From Actinomadura alba (lineage in GTDB: Bacteria > Actinomycetota > Actinomycetes > Streptosporangiales > Streptosporangiaceae), in the NCBI RefSeq assembly GCF_014323705.1, contig NZ_JABVEC010000009.1:1-64000 (forward strand): a DNA stretch of 64,000 nt, written 5' to 3'. Below, piece after piece: positions 27,088 through 35,827 of the stretch. The notes under the pieces are model-generated. The model did no database searches. It was not told the origin of the DNA and saw nothing but the letters and a program-made list of their open reading frames with translations. The position numbers and the translations under genes were made by a program. The first letter of the stretch is position 1; every line of letters begins with the position of its first letter.

Positions 27088-28524
27088 ATGCCAACAAAGG
27101 GACGGATGTGCCCGGGTTGCCGGGCGACACTGCTCAGCCGCTACAACCCTGAGCCGCTGTGCGGGCCGTGCTCGCGAGCCACCAGCCATACCTCGGTTCA
27201 GGTTCCCGTATGGGTGTGGGATTCGAAACCGATGCGTGAGGCATTGGCACGGCTGGACCTGGGTGCTGTGGTTTCGCTGCTTCGGGCAGCGGCCGGGCTG
27301 ACCCAGGCCGATATGGCAGAACTCGTTCCGGGATGGACCAAGACCAAAGTGACCCGGATCGAGACCGGGGAACGCGCGACCCTGTTCGACATCCGTGAGT
27401 TGTTCGCTTGGGCCGACGCGGTCGCCATGCCACGCGAGGCTTTGCTGCCGCTCATCCTCGGCCGGGCCGATGCGGCCTTGGATGTCGGGAACTCCCGCGC
27501 GTTGGAAGATGGGTCAATGGATCGCCGTACGTTCAATACCGCTGCGGTCGGCGTCGCGGCGGGGCTCATGCTGCCCGCGGAGCCCACTGCGGCGTCGCAG
27601 GTGCCGGCGCGGGTCGACAGCGCGCACATCCGCTACCTGAAGTCGTGTCTGGACGGACTATGGACCATGGACTGGTCGGCGGGCGGCGTTTCCTTGCTGC
27701 GCCAAGCGACCGCGTTGCTCACCCGTGCCAAGGCCATGCTCGAGGAAAGCGACTACACCCAACTCGTAGGTCGGCAGTTGCAGGCGCTCACGGGAGGACT
27801 GGGCGTGTGCGGTGGCTTCATCGCGTTCGATGCAGGTGAACAGCCACTCGCGCGACGTTTGCTGGGCGAGTCGGTGTTGCTGGCCAGTGGAACCGGCGAT
27901 GCGGTGCTCAACGCCCACGCCTACCTGACGATGGCGTTGCAATCGACGGCGCTCGCCCGAGTCAGCGGGCAGAAGGGCCTGGCCCGTGAGGCACTACGGT
28001 TCCTGGATCTGGCCGACGAACACGCCCGTCACGAGCCCTCCCCCCGGTTGCACGCGTTGATCGCCACTCGTCGAGCGGTGGCTGCTGCCTTGCTCGGTGA
28101 CGAGCTAGCCTCTCGGCACGCCATCACGCGAGCGCGACGTGAGTTGGATCGTGGTCTGCACGAAGCAGACCCACACTGGTTGGGATTCGTCACCGGAGCG
28201 GAGATCACGGGGCACGAAGCATGTGCCCAGATCGACCTTGGCCGTCCCGCCGCAGGCATTGTCCTGTACCAGCAGGTACTTGACGACCGGGAGCTGCCCG
28301 CGCGGAACAGGGCGTTCTACGCGGCCCGCTTGTCTACATCGCTGCTGGCCGAGGGTGATGTCCCCGGAGCCGTCGCACAAGCTCGTACGGTGCTGCCGGT
28401 GTTGGAAGGACCGGTGAAATCCGTGCGAACCCTCAATGAGCTACGTCGCGTACGAGATGCCAGCGCCGACGACGATTTTTCAGGTCGCTTCGACACCATC
28501 GCTGCATCGATGGCAACGGAGTAA
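27088..28524 (+). CDS. XRE-family regulator with zinc-ribbon start and TPR-like C-terminus
   Basis: A 478-residue protein. Residues 8-32 hold two C-x2-C pairs (CPGCRATLL and LCGPC), a small zinc ribbon. The helix-turn-helix is at about 60-110: VSLLRAAAGLTQADMAELVPG and TKVTRIETGER. From about residue 150 a long helical region resembles the TPR-like ligand domain of large actinomycete XRE proteins (SPRLHALIATRRAVAAALLG). These are WhiJ/BldB-network-type regulators commonly paired with an ATP-binding protein, which lies divergently upstream. MDRRTFNTAAVGVAAGL in the middle looks like a Tat motif but is internal and common in this family. Confidence 0.8.
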   Translation: MPTKGRMCPGCRATLLSRYNPEPLCGPCSRATSHTSVQVPVWVWDSKPMREALARLDLGAVVSLLRAAAGLTQADMAELVPGWTKTKVTRIETGERATLFDIRELFAWADAVAMPREALLPLILGRADAALDVGNSRALEDGSMDRRTFNTAAVGVAAGLMLPAEPTAASQVPARVDSAHIRYLKSCLDGLWTMDWSAGGVSLLRQATALLTRAKAMLEESDYTQLVGRQLQALTGGLGVCGGFIAFDAGEQPLARRLLGESVLLASGTGDAVLNAHAYLTMALQSTALARVSGQKGLAREALRFLDLADEHARHEPSPRLHALIATRRAVAAALLGDELASRHAITRARRELDRGLHEADPHWLGFVTGAEITGHEACAQIDLGRPAAGIVLYQQVLDDRELPARNRAFYAARLSTSLLAEGDVPGAVAQARTVLPVLEGPVKSVRTLNELRRVRDASADDDFSGRFDTIAASMATE

Positions 28525-28535
28525 CGTCCAGATAC

Positions 28536-29114
28536 ATGAGCGAGATCACCCCGGTGACGTTCCGGCATTACGACGCGGCAGGCGCCCGAAGCATCCGCGA
28601 GGTGGTGATGGCAATCCAGAAGGACGCCTACGCCGACGCGATAGCCAGCGGTGATCCCTTCGACTCCACCGACGCCTTTATGACCCGTTTCGAGGCCTAC
28701 ACCCAGCCGACGAACCCCGGGTTCGAACTCGTGGTCGCCTACACCAGTGAAGACGAGCCGATCGGGCAGACCTGGGGATGGCCGCTTGGCCCTGAGGCGA
28801 GATGGTGGACCGGGCTTCAAATGGAGCCGGAACCCGAATTCACCAGGGAAGACGGCACCAGGACATTCGCCCTTTCAGAGATCATGGTCTGTAAGGCCCG
28901 GACCGGCCACGGCATCGCTCACGCCCTGCACGACGAGCTTCTCAAAGGACGCCGTGAAAAGCGCGCAACACTGCTCGCTGAGCCCGGCAACGTCACCGCC
29001 TACCGCGCCTACACCGCTTGGGGCTGGAAACACGTCGCCCAGCTCCGGCCTGGCTGGCCGAACGCACCCCTATTCGACGTCCTGATCTTCCCCCTTCCGT
29101 TGGCTGCCAGATAG
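28536..29114 (+). CDS. GNAT-family N-acetyltransferase
   Basis: A 192-residue acetyltransferase with acetyl-CoA-binding loop elements FALSEIMVCKARTGHGIAHA and LHDELLKGRREKRATLLAEP, then AYTAWGWKHVAQL. The acceptor is unknown. It starts 11 bp after the XRE stop on the same strand and is probably cotranscribed. A broken paralogue lies at 23564-23835. Confidence 0.8.
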   Translation: MSEITPVTFRHYDAAGARSIREVVMAIQKDAYADAIASGDPFDSTDAFMTRFEAYTQPTNPGFELVVAYTSEDEPIGQTWGWPLGPEARWWTGLQMEPEPEFTREDGTRTFALSEIMVCKARTGHGIAHALHDELLKGRREKRATLLAEPGNVTAYRAYTAWGWKHVAQLRPGWPNAPLFDVLIFPLPLAAR

Positions 29115-29144
29115 CGGCAAGAGGGACCAGTCGGCCGACGGTCT

Positions 29145-32039
29145 TCAGAGGTAGAAGCCGAAGTCGCCCCCGGAGGACGGTCTGCCGGGCGGCAGGTCCT
29201 CGGCGCGCAGTGTGGTGAGCTCGGCCCGGGTGGGCGGCGCACCGGTGGTGACCCGCTGCGCTTGGCGGGCGACGGCGGCGTCGAGCAGGTTGCGCATGAG
29301 CCGCCCGTTGCCGAACGAAGGGCCGCGTTCGGCGCCGCGCAGCAGTCCGAGAAGTGCCTCCCTGACTCCGGGTGCGAGGTCGAAGCCGTCGGTGGCGGCG
29401 AGCTGTTCGAACACCGCGATCAGCTCGTCGTCGGTGTAACCCGGGAAATGCAGTTGCTTGGCGAAGCGGGAGTCGAGGCCCGGGTTGGCGGTCAGGAAGT
29501 CGGCCATCTCCTGCTCGTACCCGGCGACGATCACGATCAGGTCCTCACGGTGGTCCTCCATGAGCTTGACCAGCTCGGCGATGGCCTCGTGACCATAGTC
29601 GTTCTTCAATGACGACTGGGTGAGCGTGTAGGCCTCGTCGATGAACAGCACCCCGCCGAGCGCGCGTTCCACCAGCCGGCGGGTTCGCGGTGCGGTCTGT
29701 CCGATGTACTCACCGACCAGGTAGGCGCGGGACGCCTCGACCAGGTGGCCCGAGGAGAGCACGCCGAGTTTCTTGTAGATGCGGGCCAGCAGGCGGGCGA
29801 CCATCGTCTTGCCCGTGCCCGGGTCCCCGGTGAAGACCATGTGCCGGGTCGGGGCCGAGACGTGCAGACCCACCTCGCCGCGCAACTGCCCGGCGCGCGT
29901 GACGGCGATGAGCAGATCGATCTCTTCCTTGATCGTGTCGAGGCCGGTGAGACCGTTCAGCTCGGCCAGCGGGTCGTCCACGGCACCAGAGGTGTCCAGG
30001 GAGCGGGGGACGTCGGCTCGCTTGACGACGAGTTCGGCTCCTGGTTCCGTACGGCCGCGAACCGCCTCGACCACGAGGTCGGCCAGGTGAGGCGCGAGGC
30101 GGGCGTTGCGCAGGCTCTGCACCGGCGTCGTCTCGGCGAGCAGCTCGCCGGCCGCGGTGAGGGCGCGCTTGTGCGCGCGGGCGCCGCGCCGCGCCAGCTC
30201 CTGGCGGAACAGTTCGGCGTGCTCCCCGGCCGGGAACGGCCGGGTACGGGCGACGCGGAACCTGTCCAGCAGGGCCGGGTCGACGTCGCGGATCCGTTCT
30301 TCACCGGTGGCGCCGCAGAGTGCCACCAAGTGCAGGTTGTCGTACACCGTCAGGAGCCGGTACAGCTCGGCGGCGAGGGCCCCGCCGTTGCCCGGGTCGG
30401 CGATGACGTCGTCCAGGCCATCGATGATCAGTAGCCGGTCGCCCGCGCAGTCACGGATGTCGATGTGCAGCTTGGCCGCGGAGTCGGCGAGGGTCTTGCC
30501 GGCGAACAGGTTGTGCGTCACCCAGTGCGGGGGCAGCGGCAGCTTCATCGCCTTGGCCAGCTCCTGCACGGCGGTGCGCCTGCCGGTGCCCTGCGGCCCC
30601 GCCAGCAGCAGCCGTACGGGCGCGGTGCCGTCAGTGATCTCCTGCAGAGCGGCGACCACCTCGGGCTGACCCACCAGAGCGGTGGCGAGGCCGGAATCGG
30701 CGGAGGCCTTCGTCTGGCGGCCGGCAGAGGTCCTCCGCCGGCCGGTCGCGCCCGGGCCATCGGTCTTCTCGCCGCCCGCCTTGCGGCCGGTCGCCTTCTG
30801 TCCCTTCACGTTCCGGCCGGTGCCGGTCGAACCGGTCACATTCGAGCCGGCCCGGCCGGACCCGGCCGCGCTCCGGCGGCCCGTGCTCCGGAGGGCTGTG
30901 CTCTCGGCGCCCGTGGCCTGGGGGCCGGTGGTCTCGGTCTCCGCGTTCTGGGGGTCCGTGCTCTGGCCGTTGGCCGTCGCCAGCCTCGTGGTGAGCGGGT
31001 TGACGATGCGACGCCGGGAGGCGTACAGGCGCCGCAGGTCGATCTGAAACTGGCCGATGGGCACCCAGTCGGTCTTGCTCCGCGCCGGTTCACCCGGCAG
31101 GCCCTGTACGCAGGCGCTGAACCGGGTCGCCATGTCCAGCCATGCCCGGCAGGCGTCGGCCGCGCCCTCGACCAGGGCCGAGGTCAGCCAGATCCGGGTC
31201 TCCTCCTGCCAGGTGCGGGCCTTGAACCCCCACCGTTCCACCGCGATGCGTTCGCAGACGTCGTCGTAGAGGTCCTCGCCGAGCACGGGGCGCAGCTGAA
31301 CGGGCACGCGCTCGAGCCCGGCCTGCAGCAGCAGCCCGCTCAGGTGCAATGCAACGGACTCGTCGGGCGAGGTCGCCTCGGCGAGCCGGTCACGCGCCAC
31401 CAGAAGCCCCGAGCACACCCAGTCGAGATAGCCGATCGGCCCGGTGAGCTCGGGCAGGTCCGCCAGGATCTCCTCGCCGGCATGTGCGGCCCAGTGCTCG
31501 CGGAGCTCGCTCTTGGACAGGTTGATGTCACAGTCCGGTGGGTCGTCGTACAGCCGGAGCAGCGCCTGACGCCGCCGCTCGAGCGGCTCGATGCCCTCGA
31601 GGGTGCCCAGGCACTCACGCGCCAGCCCGAACGCCAGCTCACGATCCGGTACCTCGATCAGCCAGTCCATCGGCGGCCGCCAGAGGTTGGTCGAGGTGCT
31701 CCACCAGGTGTTCAGCGACGTGAGCGTGGCGGGCTTGCTCAGGTATCGGCCGAGCAGGCGGTCGAACAGCTGGGCCCGCGAACCTCCGTAGACGGCGCCC
31801 ACACCGGGCAGGAAGCCGACCATGACGTAGGTCTCGGCGGCGATCAGGGGCGCCGGGAGCGTCATGAGCTTGTGCTCGTTGGTCGTCAGATCCACACAGC
31901 GCGGGTCGGTCACGAGCGCGTCGATCCGTCCGGCGATCTCGTCGAAGAGACCGTCGGGCACCCGCCACGGGCCGGCCGAGTAGACGTCGAGGATCGGCTC
32001 TTCGGTGAGAAGTAGCTCCAAGTGCTCCGGCAGCCGCAT
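29145..32039 (-). CDS. CbxX/CfxQ-type AAA+ ATPase with unique N-terminus
   Basis: A 964-residue protein. Residues 1-360 form a domain I do not recognise (LTEEPILDVYSAGPWRVPDG; DWLIEVPDRELAFGLARECL). A Thr/Gly/Arg-rich disordered linker follows (about 365-455, with many ATGR-type pieces). The first AAA+ module has a degenerate Walker A, GPQGTGRRT (Lys replaced by Arg), near 478. The second, near 734, is a complete CbxX/CfxQ domain: FTGDPGTGKTMVARLLARIY, VLFIDEAYTLTQ, AGYEQEMADFL, FGNGRLMRNLLDAA. CfxQ activates Rubisco, but multidomain actinomycete versions are associated with ESX-type secretion (EccA-like) or are unassigned. No secretion genes are adjacent. Confidence 0.8.
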   Translation of the reverse strand: MRLPEHLELLLTEEPILDVYSAGPWRVPDGLFDEIAGRIDALVTDPRCVDLTTNEHKLMTLPAPLIAAETYVMVGFLPGVGAVYGGSRAQLFDRLLGRYLSKPATLTSLNTWWSTSTNLWRPPMDWLIEVPDRELAFGLARECLGTLEGIEPLERRRQALLRLYDDPPDCDINLSKSELREHWAAHAGEEILADLPELTGPIGYLDWVCSGLLVARDRLAEATSPDESVALHLSGLLLQAGLERVPVQLRPVLGEDLYDDVCERIAVERWGFKARTWQEETRIWLTSALVEGAADACRAWLDMATRFSACVQGLPGEPARSKTDWVPIGQFQIDLRRLYASRRRIVNPLTTRLATANGQSTDPQNAETETTGPQATGAESTALRSTGRRSAAGSGRAGSNVTGSTGTGRNVKGQKATGRKAGGEKTDGPGATGRRRTSAGRQTKASADSGLATALVGQPEVVAALQEITDGTAPVRLLLAGPQGTGRRTAVQELAKAMKLPLPPHWVTHNLFAGKTLADSAAKLHIDIRDCAGDRLLIIDGLDDVIADPGNGGALAAELYRLLTVYDNLHLVALCGATGEERIRDVDPALLDRFRVARTRPFPAGEHAELFRQELARRGARAHKRALTAAGELLAETTPVQSLRNARLAPHLADLVVEAVRGRTEPGAELVVKRADVPRSLDTSGAVDDPLAELNGLTGLDTIKEEIDLLIAVTRAGQLRGEVGLHVSAPTRHMVFTGDPGTGKTMVARLLARIYKKLGVLSSGHLVEASRAYLVGEYIGQTAPRTRRLVERALGGVLFIDEAYTLTQSSLKNDYGHEAIAELVKLMEDHREDLIVIVAGYEQEMADFLTANPGLDSRFAKQLHFPGYTDDELIAVFEQLAATDGFDLAPGVREALLGLLRGAERGPSFGNGRLMRNLLDAAVARQAQRVTTGAPPTRAELTTLRAEDLPPGRPSSGGDFGFYL

Positions 32040-32132
32040 ACCAATCCCCCATCAGCCCCGCTAAACCGGACAGCAGCCTAAGGGAATCGGAACGAGATCA
32101 CCGCCTGATCAGTTGTCCTGACCACTTGGTCG

Positions 32133-32429
32133 CTAACCACCGGCCATGGCTCCGACGATCATGAAGGGCTCGGTGCCCGCCGCCACCGCTTCGGGCAGCG
32201 GGGTGTCGGGTTCCTCGTGCGAAAGATCCCGTTCGCACGCGAAGAACCGCACGAAGGCCCGGCGCCGCCCGGTGCCATGGTCGCGGATCGTCCCGCGCAG
32301 CATCGGGTAACGCGACTCGAGCGCGTCGAGCACCAGGCGCTGTGTCGCCGCACCCTCGACCGGCAGGCGCACCTCTCCGTCGACCCGCGCGAGCGTCCGC
32401 AGATGCGCGGGGAGTACGACCCGGATCAC
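32133..32429 (-). CDS. Ubiquitin-like ThiS/MoaD-family protein
   Basis: A 98-residue beta-grasp protein: [34 protein letters not shown], and [11 protein letters not shown]. It ends exactly in Gly-Gly (IVGAMAGG), the hallmark of sulfur carriers that are adenylated at the C-terminus. The GTG start overlaps the stop of the upstream beta-propeller gene (GTGA), so the two are made together. No E1-like MoeB/ThiF gene is in the window. It could serve molybdopterin, thiamine or cysteine-type sulfur transfer, or be a protein modifier for its partner. Confidence 0.75.
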   Translation of the reverse strand: MIRVVLPAHLRTLARVDGEVRLPVEGAATQRLVLDALESRYPMLRGTIRDHGTGRRRAFVRFFACERDLSHEEPDTPLPEAVAAGTEPFMIVGAMAGG

Positions 32430-33541
32430 GACAACGTCTGGACTTCGACCGACAGCACGGCCGGCAGGTCACGCACGATGGGCTCCCAGCCGTCCCCGGC
32501 GTCGGCCGACACGTACACCTGCCCGCCGGTCGTGCCGAAGTAGATGCCGCACGGGTCGAGGGAGTCGACGGCCATGGCGTCACGCAGCACGTTGACGTAG
32601 CAGTCGCGCTGCGGCAGGCCCTTGGTGAGCGGCTCCCACTCGTTGCCGCCGGTGCGGCTGCGGTAGACGCGCAGGCTTCCGTCGAGCGGGTAGTGCTCGC
32701 TGTCGCTCTTGATCGGAACGACGTAGACGGTGTCGGGCTCGTGCGCGTGAACGGAGATCGGGAACCCGAAGTCGGTCGGCAGGTCACCGCTGATCTCGTG
32801 CCATGACTCGCCGCCGTCCTCGCTGCGCATCACGTCCCAGTGCTTCTGCATGAAGAGCACGTCCGGCCGTGACGGGTGCGACTCGATGTGGTGCACGCAA
32901 TGGCCGATCTCGGCGTCGTCGTCGGGGATGCCCTCGGATCGCAGGCCACGGTTGATCGGCCGCCAGGTCTCGCCGTCGTCGTCGGAGCGGAACGCGCCCG
33001 CGGCCGAGACGGCCACCACGATCCGCCCGGGCCGGCTCTGATCCAGCAGGACGGTGTGCAGGCACAGCCCGCCACCGCCCGGCTGCCACGATGATCCGGT
33101 GTCGTGGCCGCGCAGGCCGGGCAGCTCCCGCCACTCCTTGCCGCCGTCGGTCGAGCGGAACAACGCGCCGTCCTCGACCCCGGCGTAGACCGTGTCGGGA
33201 TCGTCGAGCGACGGTTCGAGGTGCCAGACCCTCGTGAACTCCCACGGCTGCGGCGTGCCGTCGAAGCCCTGGTGAGCGCCGGCGCCACCCTCGTACCGGA
33301 ACTCGTTGCCCACCGGCGCCCAGGTGGCGCCGCCGTCGTCGGACCGCTGGATGACCTGCCCGAACCAGCCGCCCGACTGCGACGCGTAGATCCGATCCGG
33401 GTTCACCGGAGAACCCTTGACGTGGTACATCTCCCAGCCCCCGAAATGCGGGCCGCTGACGTCCCACCGGTCTCGCCGGCCATCCGACGTCAGGATGAAC
33501 GCGCCCTTGCGCGTGCCGACCAGCACCCGTATCCCGGTCAT
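32426..33541 (-). CDS. BNR/sialidase-type beta-propeller protein
   Basis: A 371-residue protein with repeated Asp-box (S-x-D-x-G-x-x-W) motifs: [60 protein letters not shown]. This is the sialidase/VPS10-like propeller fold; annotation as exo-alpha-sialidase is common but the catalytic arginines and tyrosine of true sialidases are not evident. There is no signal peptide, so it is cytoplasmic. ATG 33541 follows AAAGGGG; the frame extends to 33565. It is coupled to the ThiS/MoaD-like gene, a pairing I recall from other actinobacteria. Confidence 0.75.
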   Translation of the reverse strand: MTGIRVLVGTRKGAFILTSDGRRDRWDVSGPHFGGWEMYHVKGSPVNPDRIYASQSGGWFGQVIQRSDDGGATWAPVGNEFRYEGGAGAHQGFDGTPQPWEFTRVWHLEPSLDDPDTVYAGVEDGALFRSTDGGKEWRELPGLRGHDTGSSWQPGGGGLCLHTVLLDQSRPGRIVVAVSAAGAFRSDDDGETWRPINRGLRSEGIPDDDAEIGHCVHHIESHPSRPDVLFMQKHWDVMRSEDGGESWHEISGDLPTDFGFPISVHAHEPDTVYVVPIKSDSEHYPLDGSLRVYRSRTGGNEWEPLTKGLPQRDCYVNVLRDAMAVDSLDPCGIYFGTTGGQVYVSADAGDGWEPIVRDLPAVLSVEVQTLS

Positions 33542-33761
33542 CCGAACCCCTTTCCCGCAGTTCATCGCCGCATTGCGTCGTCGCAGTGCAGCGTCGTACG
33601 GCTGTCGTATCCGGCGCGGCCGGCCCGCCGAGACGAGGGGTCCACCGGCTTCGATTGCGAACCGTACCTCCCGCCGCCGACGAAAACCGCTCGTTCGGGC
33701 AGAGGATCTTCAGGCCGGGTACGGGCTCGGCGGATGCCGTGACCCACCAGGTAGATGCCGG

Positions 33762-34406
33762 TCAGCCCGATGAATCGGTGGGACGATCGCCCGGGGTGGC
33801 CGGTGAATCCGGTGTGGGCGGGGAGACCGTGCGCGCCCATTCGGCCCAGTCGGAGAGGGCCTGAAAGAGACGGATCCCGGCTTCGGCGGCGACGCGCAAG
33901 GACTGCGTCTGCGGGCCGGTGCCGTAGTCGCCGCGGTCCTTGGCCATCGCGAACCGGCGGTACACCTCGGCGGTCTCGGTGAAGAACCGGTGCTCGCGTT
34001 CGAGGTGCGCGGACAGCTCGTCGGGGGACATCAGCCAGAAGAAGACGGATCGCAGGAGCGATTCGATCCGCAGCGTGTGATCGACCGGTTCCTCGGCGAG
34101 CCAGCGGCGCACCTCGGCCGTCCCGGCGTCGGTGATGCGGTAGGCCTTCCGGCCACGGGGGCCATGGCTGTCCACCTCGATGAGCCCGGCATCGGTCAGC
34201 CGGGCCAGCTCCGCGTAGATCTTGGGGTGCTGGGCCGGCCACACCGGGCCGAGCGTCTCCTGGAAACGGCGGGTGAGGTCGTACCCGCTGGCCGGTCCCT
34301 CTGCGAGAAGACCCAGCAAGCCATGCCGCAGCGACACCGGCGGCACCTCCTTCGATTCGGTCAGTGACCCCTCGGCCAGTGACTCCTCGGTCAGTGACAT
34401 CGCCAT
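33762..34406 (-). CDS. PadR-family transcriptional regulator
   Basis: A 214-residue regulator: LRHGLLGLLAEGPASGYDLT, then PAQHPKIYAELARLTDAGLI and GRKAYRITDAGTAEVRRWL are the PadR winged helix; the C-terminal PadR_C helices (RIESLLRSVFFWLMSPDELS) allow dimerisation. It is transcribed divergently from the SDR gene, and an ATGT-N8-ACAT palindrome, the known PadR operator form, lies between them. The N-terminal 20 residues contain the repeated element (T/S)EESLAEGSLTES, probably disordered. Confidence 0.85.
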   Translation of the reverse strand: MAMSLTEESLAEGSLTESKEVPPVSLRHGLLGLLAEGPASGYDLTRRFQETLGPVWPAQHPKIYAELARLTDAGLIEVDSHGPRGRKAYRITDAGTAEVRRWLAEEPVDHTLRIESLLRSVFFWLMSPDELSAHLEREHRFFTETAEVYRRFAMAKDRGDYGTGPQTQSLRVAAEAGIRLFQALSDWAEWARTVSPPTPDSPATPGDRPTDSSG

Positions 34407-34455
34407 CTTGACATGTCCCTTCGGTCAGGTGGATGCTCGACGTGTCCAAAGGTAC

Positions 34456-34471
34456 ATGTCACTTAGTACAT
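34456..34471. promoter_or_regulatory. PadR-type operator
   Basis: ATGT (34456-34459), eight bases, ACAT (34468-34471): the ATGT-N8-ACAT form recognised by PadR proteins, inside ACATGTCACTTAGTACATGT. It lies between the divergent PadR (34406) and SDR (34497) starts. A further CACATGTG follows at 34481-34488. Confidence 0.65.
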
Positions 34472-34496
34472 GTCCATCCACACATGTGAGGTCACC

Positions 34497-35360
34497 ATGC
34501 CCGAGCACGGCGAATCGCGTGCGGTCCTCGTCACCGGGGCCGCCGGTGGAATCGGAACCGCGACCATCGACACCCTGGCCAAGCGCGGTTACCGCGTGTA
34601 CGCCGGAGTGCGAGCGGAGAGCCCGCACCTGGAGGCGATGCCCGGCGTCCAGACGCTTCCGCTGGACGTCACCAGCCCCGAGGACATCGCCGCCGCGGCG
34701 GCGGAAGTGACCACGAGACAGCACGGGCACGGGCTGCACGCCGTGATCAACAACGCCGGAGTGATCGTCCATGGCCCGCTGGAACTGGTGCCGCCGGCCG
34801 AGTTGCACCGGCAGTTCGACGTCAACGTTCACGGCCCCGCGGAGGTCACCCGGGCGTTCCTCCCGATGCTCCGTCAGGGCCGGGGCCGGGTGATCAACGT
34901 CAGCGCTCCCACCGCCCGCGTCGCGGTTCCGTACAACGGCCCGATCGGGGCGAGTAAGGCGGCGCTGGAATCGCTGTCCGACGCCGCCCGCGTGGAGCTC
35001 GCGCCATGGGGAATACCCGTCGTGATCGTCATTCCGGGGTCCGTCGACACCGCCATCTTCACCAAGGCCGACGCCGCCGCGCGGAAGGCGCTGGTCGACG
35101 CCGACCCGGACCGTGTCGCGCTCTACCAGAGCCGGCTCGAGGCCGTCGCCGCCGCCATGGCGAACCTGAAGAGCTCACCGCCGCAGACGGTGGCCGACAC
35201 CATCGTGCGTGCGGTCGAGGCCGCCAGGCCCAAGGCGCGATACGTGGCCAACTCCGACGCCCGCCTGATGATGCTGGTGTCCCGCCTGCCGAGGCGGCTC
35301 CGCGACCGCATGCTCACCCGCACCCTGGGCCTGCACAAGGTCGCCTCCGACGCACTCTGA
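34497..35360 (+). CDS. Short-chain dehydrogenase/reductase
   Basis: A 287-residue classical SDR. Cofactor loop TGAAGGIGTATI, the NNAG motif (INNAGVIVHG), then the catalytic region INVSAPTARVAVPYNGPIGASKAALE with Tyr and a Lys four residues later as Y-N-G-P-I-G-A-S-K; the usual Y-x-x-x-K spacing is altered (Y to K is eight residues), so the catalytic geometry is unusual or the active Tyr differs. The C-terminus (RLPRRLRDRMLTRTLG) is basic. It is divergent from PadR and probably its target. ATG 34497 (MPEHGESRAVLVTG) starts just before the first strand. Confidence 0.85.
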   Translation: MPEHGESRAVLVTGAAGGIGTATIDTLAKRGYRVYAGVRAESPHLEAMPGVQTLPLDVTSPEDIAAAAAEVTTRQHGHGLHAVINNAGVIVHGPLELVPPAELHRQFDVNVHGPAEVTRAFLPMLRQGRGRVINVSAPTARVAVPYNGPIGASKAALESLSDAARVELAPWGIPVVIVIPGSVDTAIFTKADAAARKALVDADPDRVALYQSRLEAVAAAMANLKSSPPQTVADTIVRAVEAARPKARYVANSDARLMMLVSRLPRRLRDRMLTRTLGLHKVASDAL

Positions 35361-35399
35361 CCGGTTCACGCCGACGCATGCCACCGGTGTCAGTGGCCG

Positions 35400-35825
35400 T
35401 CAGTGGTAGTAGCCGGCTACGGGTGCGCGCGCCTCGTCGAACAGCGCCGGGCCCTTCATGGGCACGTCCGTCGGCGCGGCGGGCGGCTTGAGGGTCGTGA
35501 GCTGCTCGGTGGAGAGCGCGAACATGACGCGGCCGAGGCCGGATCGTTCGATCGCGCCCGTGCACATGCCGCAGGGCTCGCAACTGGTGTACATGGTCGT
35601 GGCGGCCGCGGCGGCGGGGTCGAGCTCGCGGGCCGCCCATCTGGCCAGCTTCAGCTCCGGGTGGGCGGTGATGTCCGCGTCGGTGACCGACGTGTTGCGC
35701 TCTTCGACCAGGACGTTGCCGTCCGGGTCGGCCAGCAGCGATCCGAACGGCGGGTTCCCGTTCGCCCGTGCCGAGGCGGCGAGCTCGATGGCCCTGCGGA
35801 GAAGGCGCTCGTCGTCGGGGGTCAT
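35400..35825 (-). CDS. Cytidine/guanine-deaminase-type nucleoside deaminase
   Basis: A 141-residue zinc deaminase of the guanine/tRNA-adenosine deaminase type. Zinc ligands are in TAHPELKLARWAA (His in H-P-E, replacing the commoner H-A-E) and SCEPCGMCTGAI (P-C-x-x-C). The N-terminus MTPDDERLLRRAIELA and NGNPPFGSLLAD match the family. Start 35825 has GGAG six bases upstream and lies two bases after the LLM-oxidoreductase stop, so the two are coupled. Likely substrate: a free base or nucleoside. Confidence 0.85.
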   Translation of the reverse strand: MTPDDERLLRRAIELAASARANGNPPFGSLLADPDGNVLVEERNTSVTDADITAHPELKLARWAARELDPAAAAATTMYTSCEPCGMCTGAIERSGLGRVMFALSTEQLTTLKPPAAPTDVPMKGPALFDEARAPVAGYYH

Positions 35826-35827
35826 TG

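Noticed and set aside
27529..27590. Twin-arginine-like MDRRTFNTAAVGVAAGL inside the XRE regulator, as a separate secreted protein.
   Set aside because: It is in frame with and internal to the regulator; the same internal element is familiar from this regulator family.
30465..32015. Open frame of about 516 codons on the plus strand opposite the AAA+ gene.
   Set aside because: The minus strand has clear AAA+ motifs in frame; the plus frame has none.
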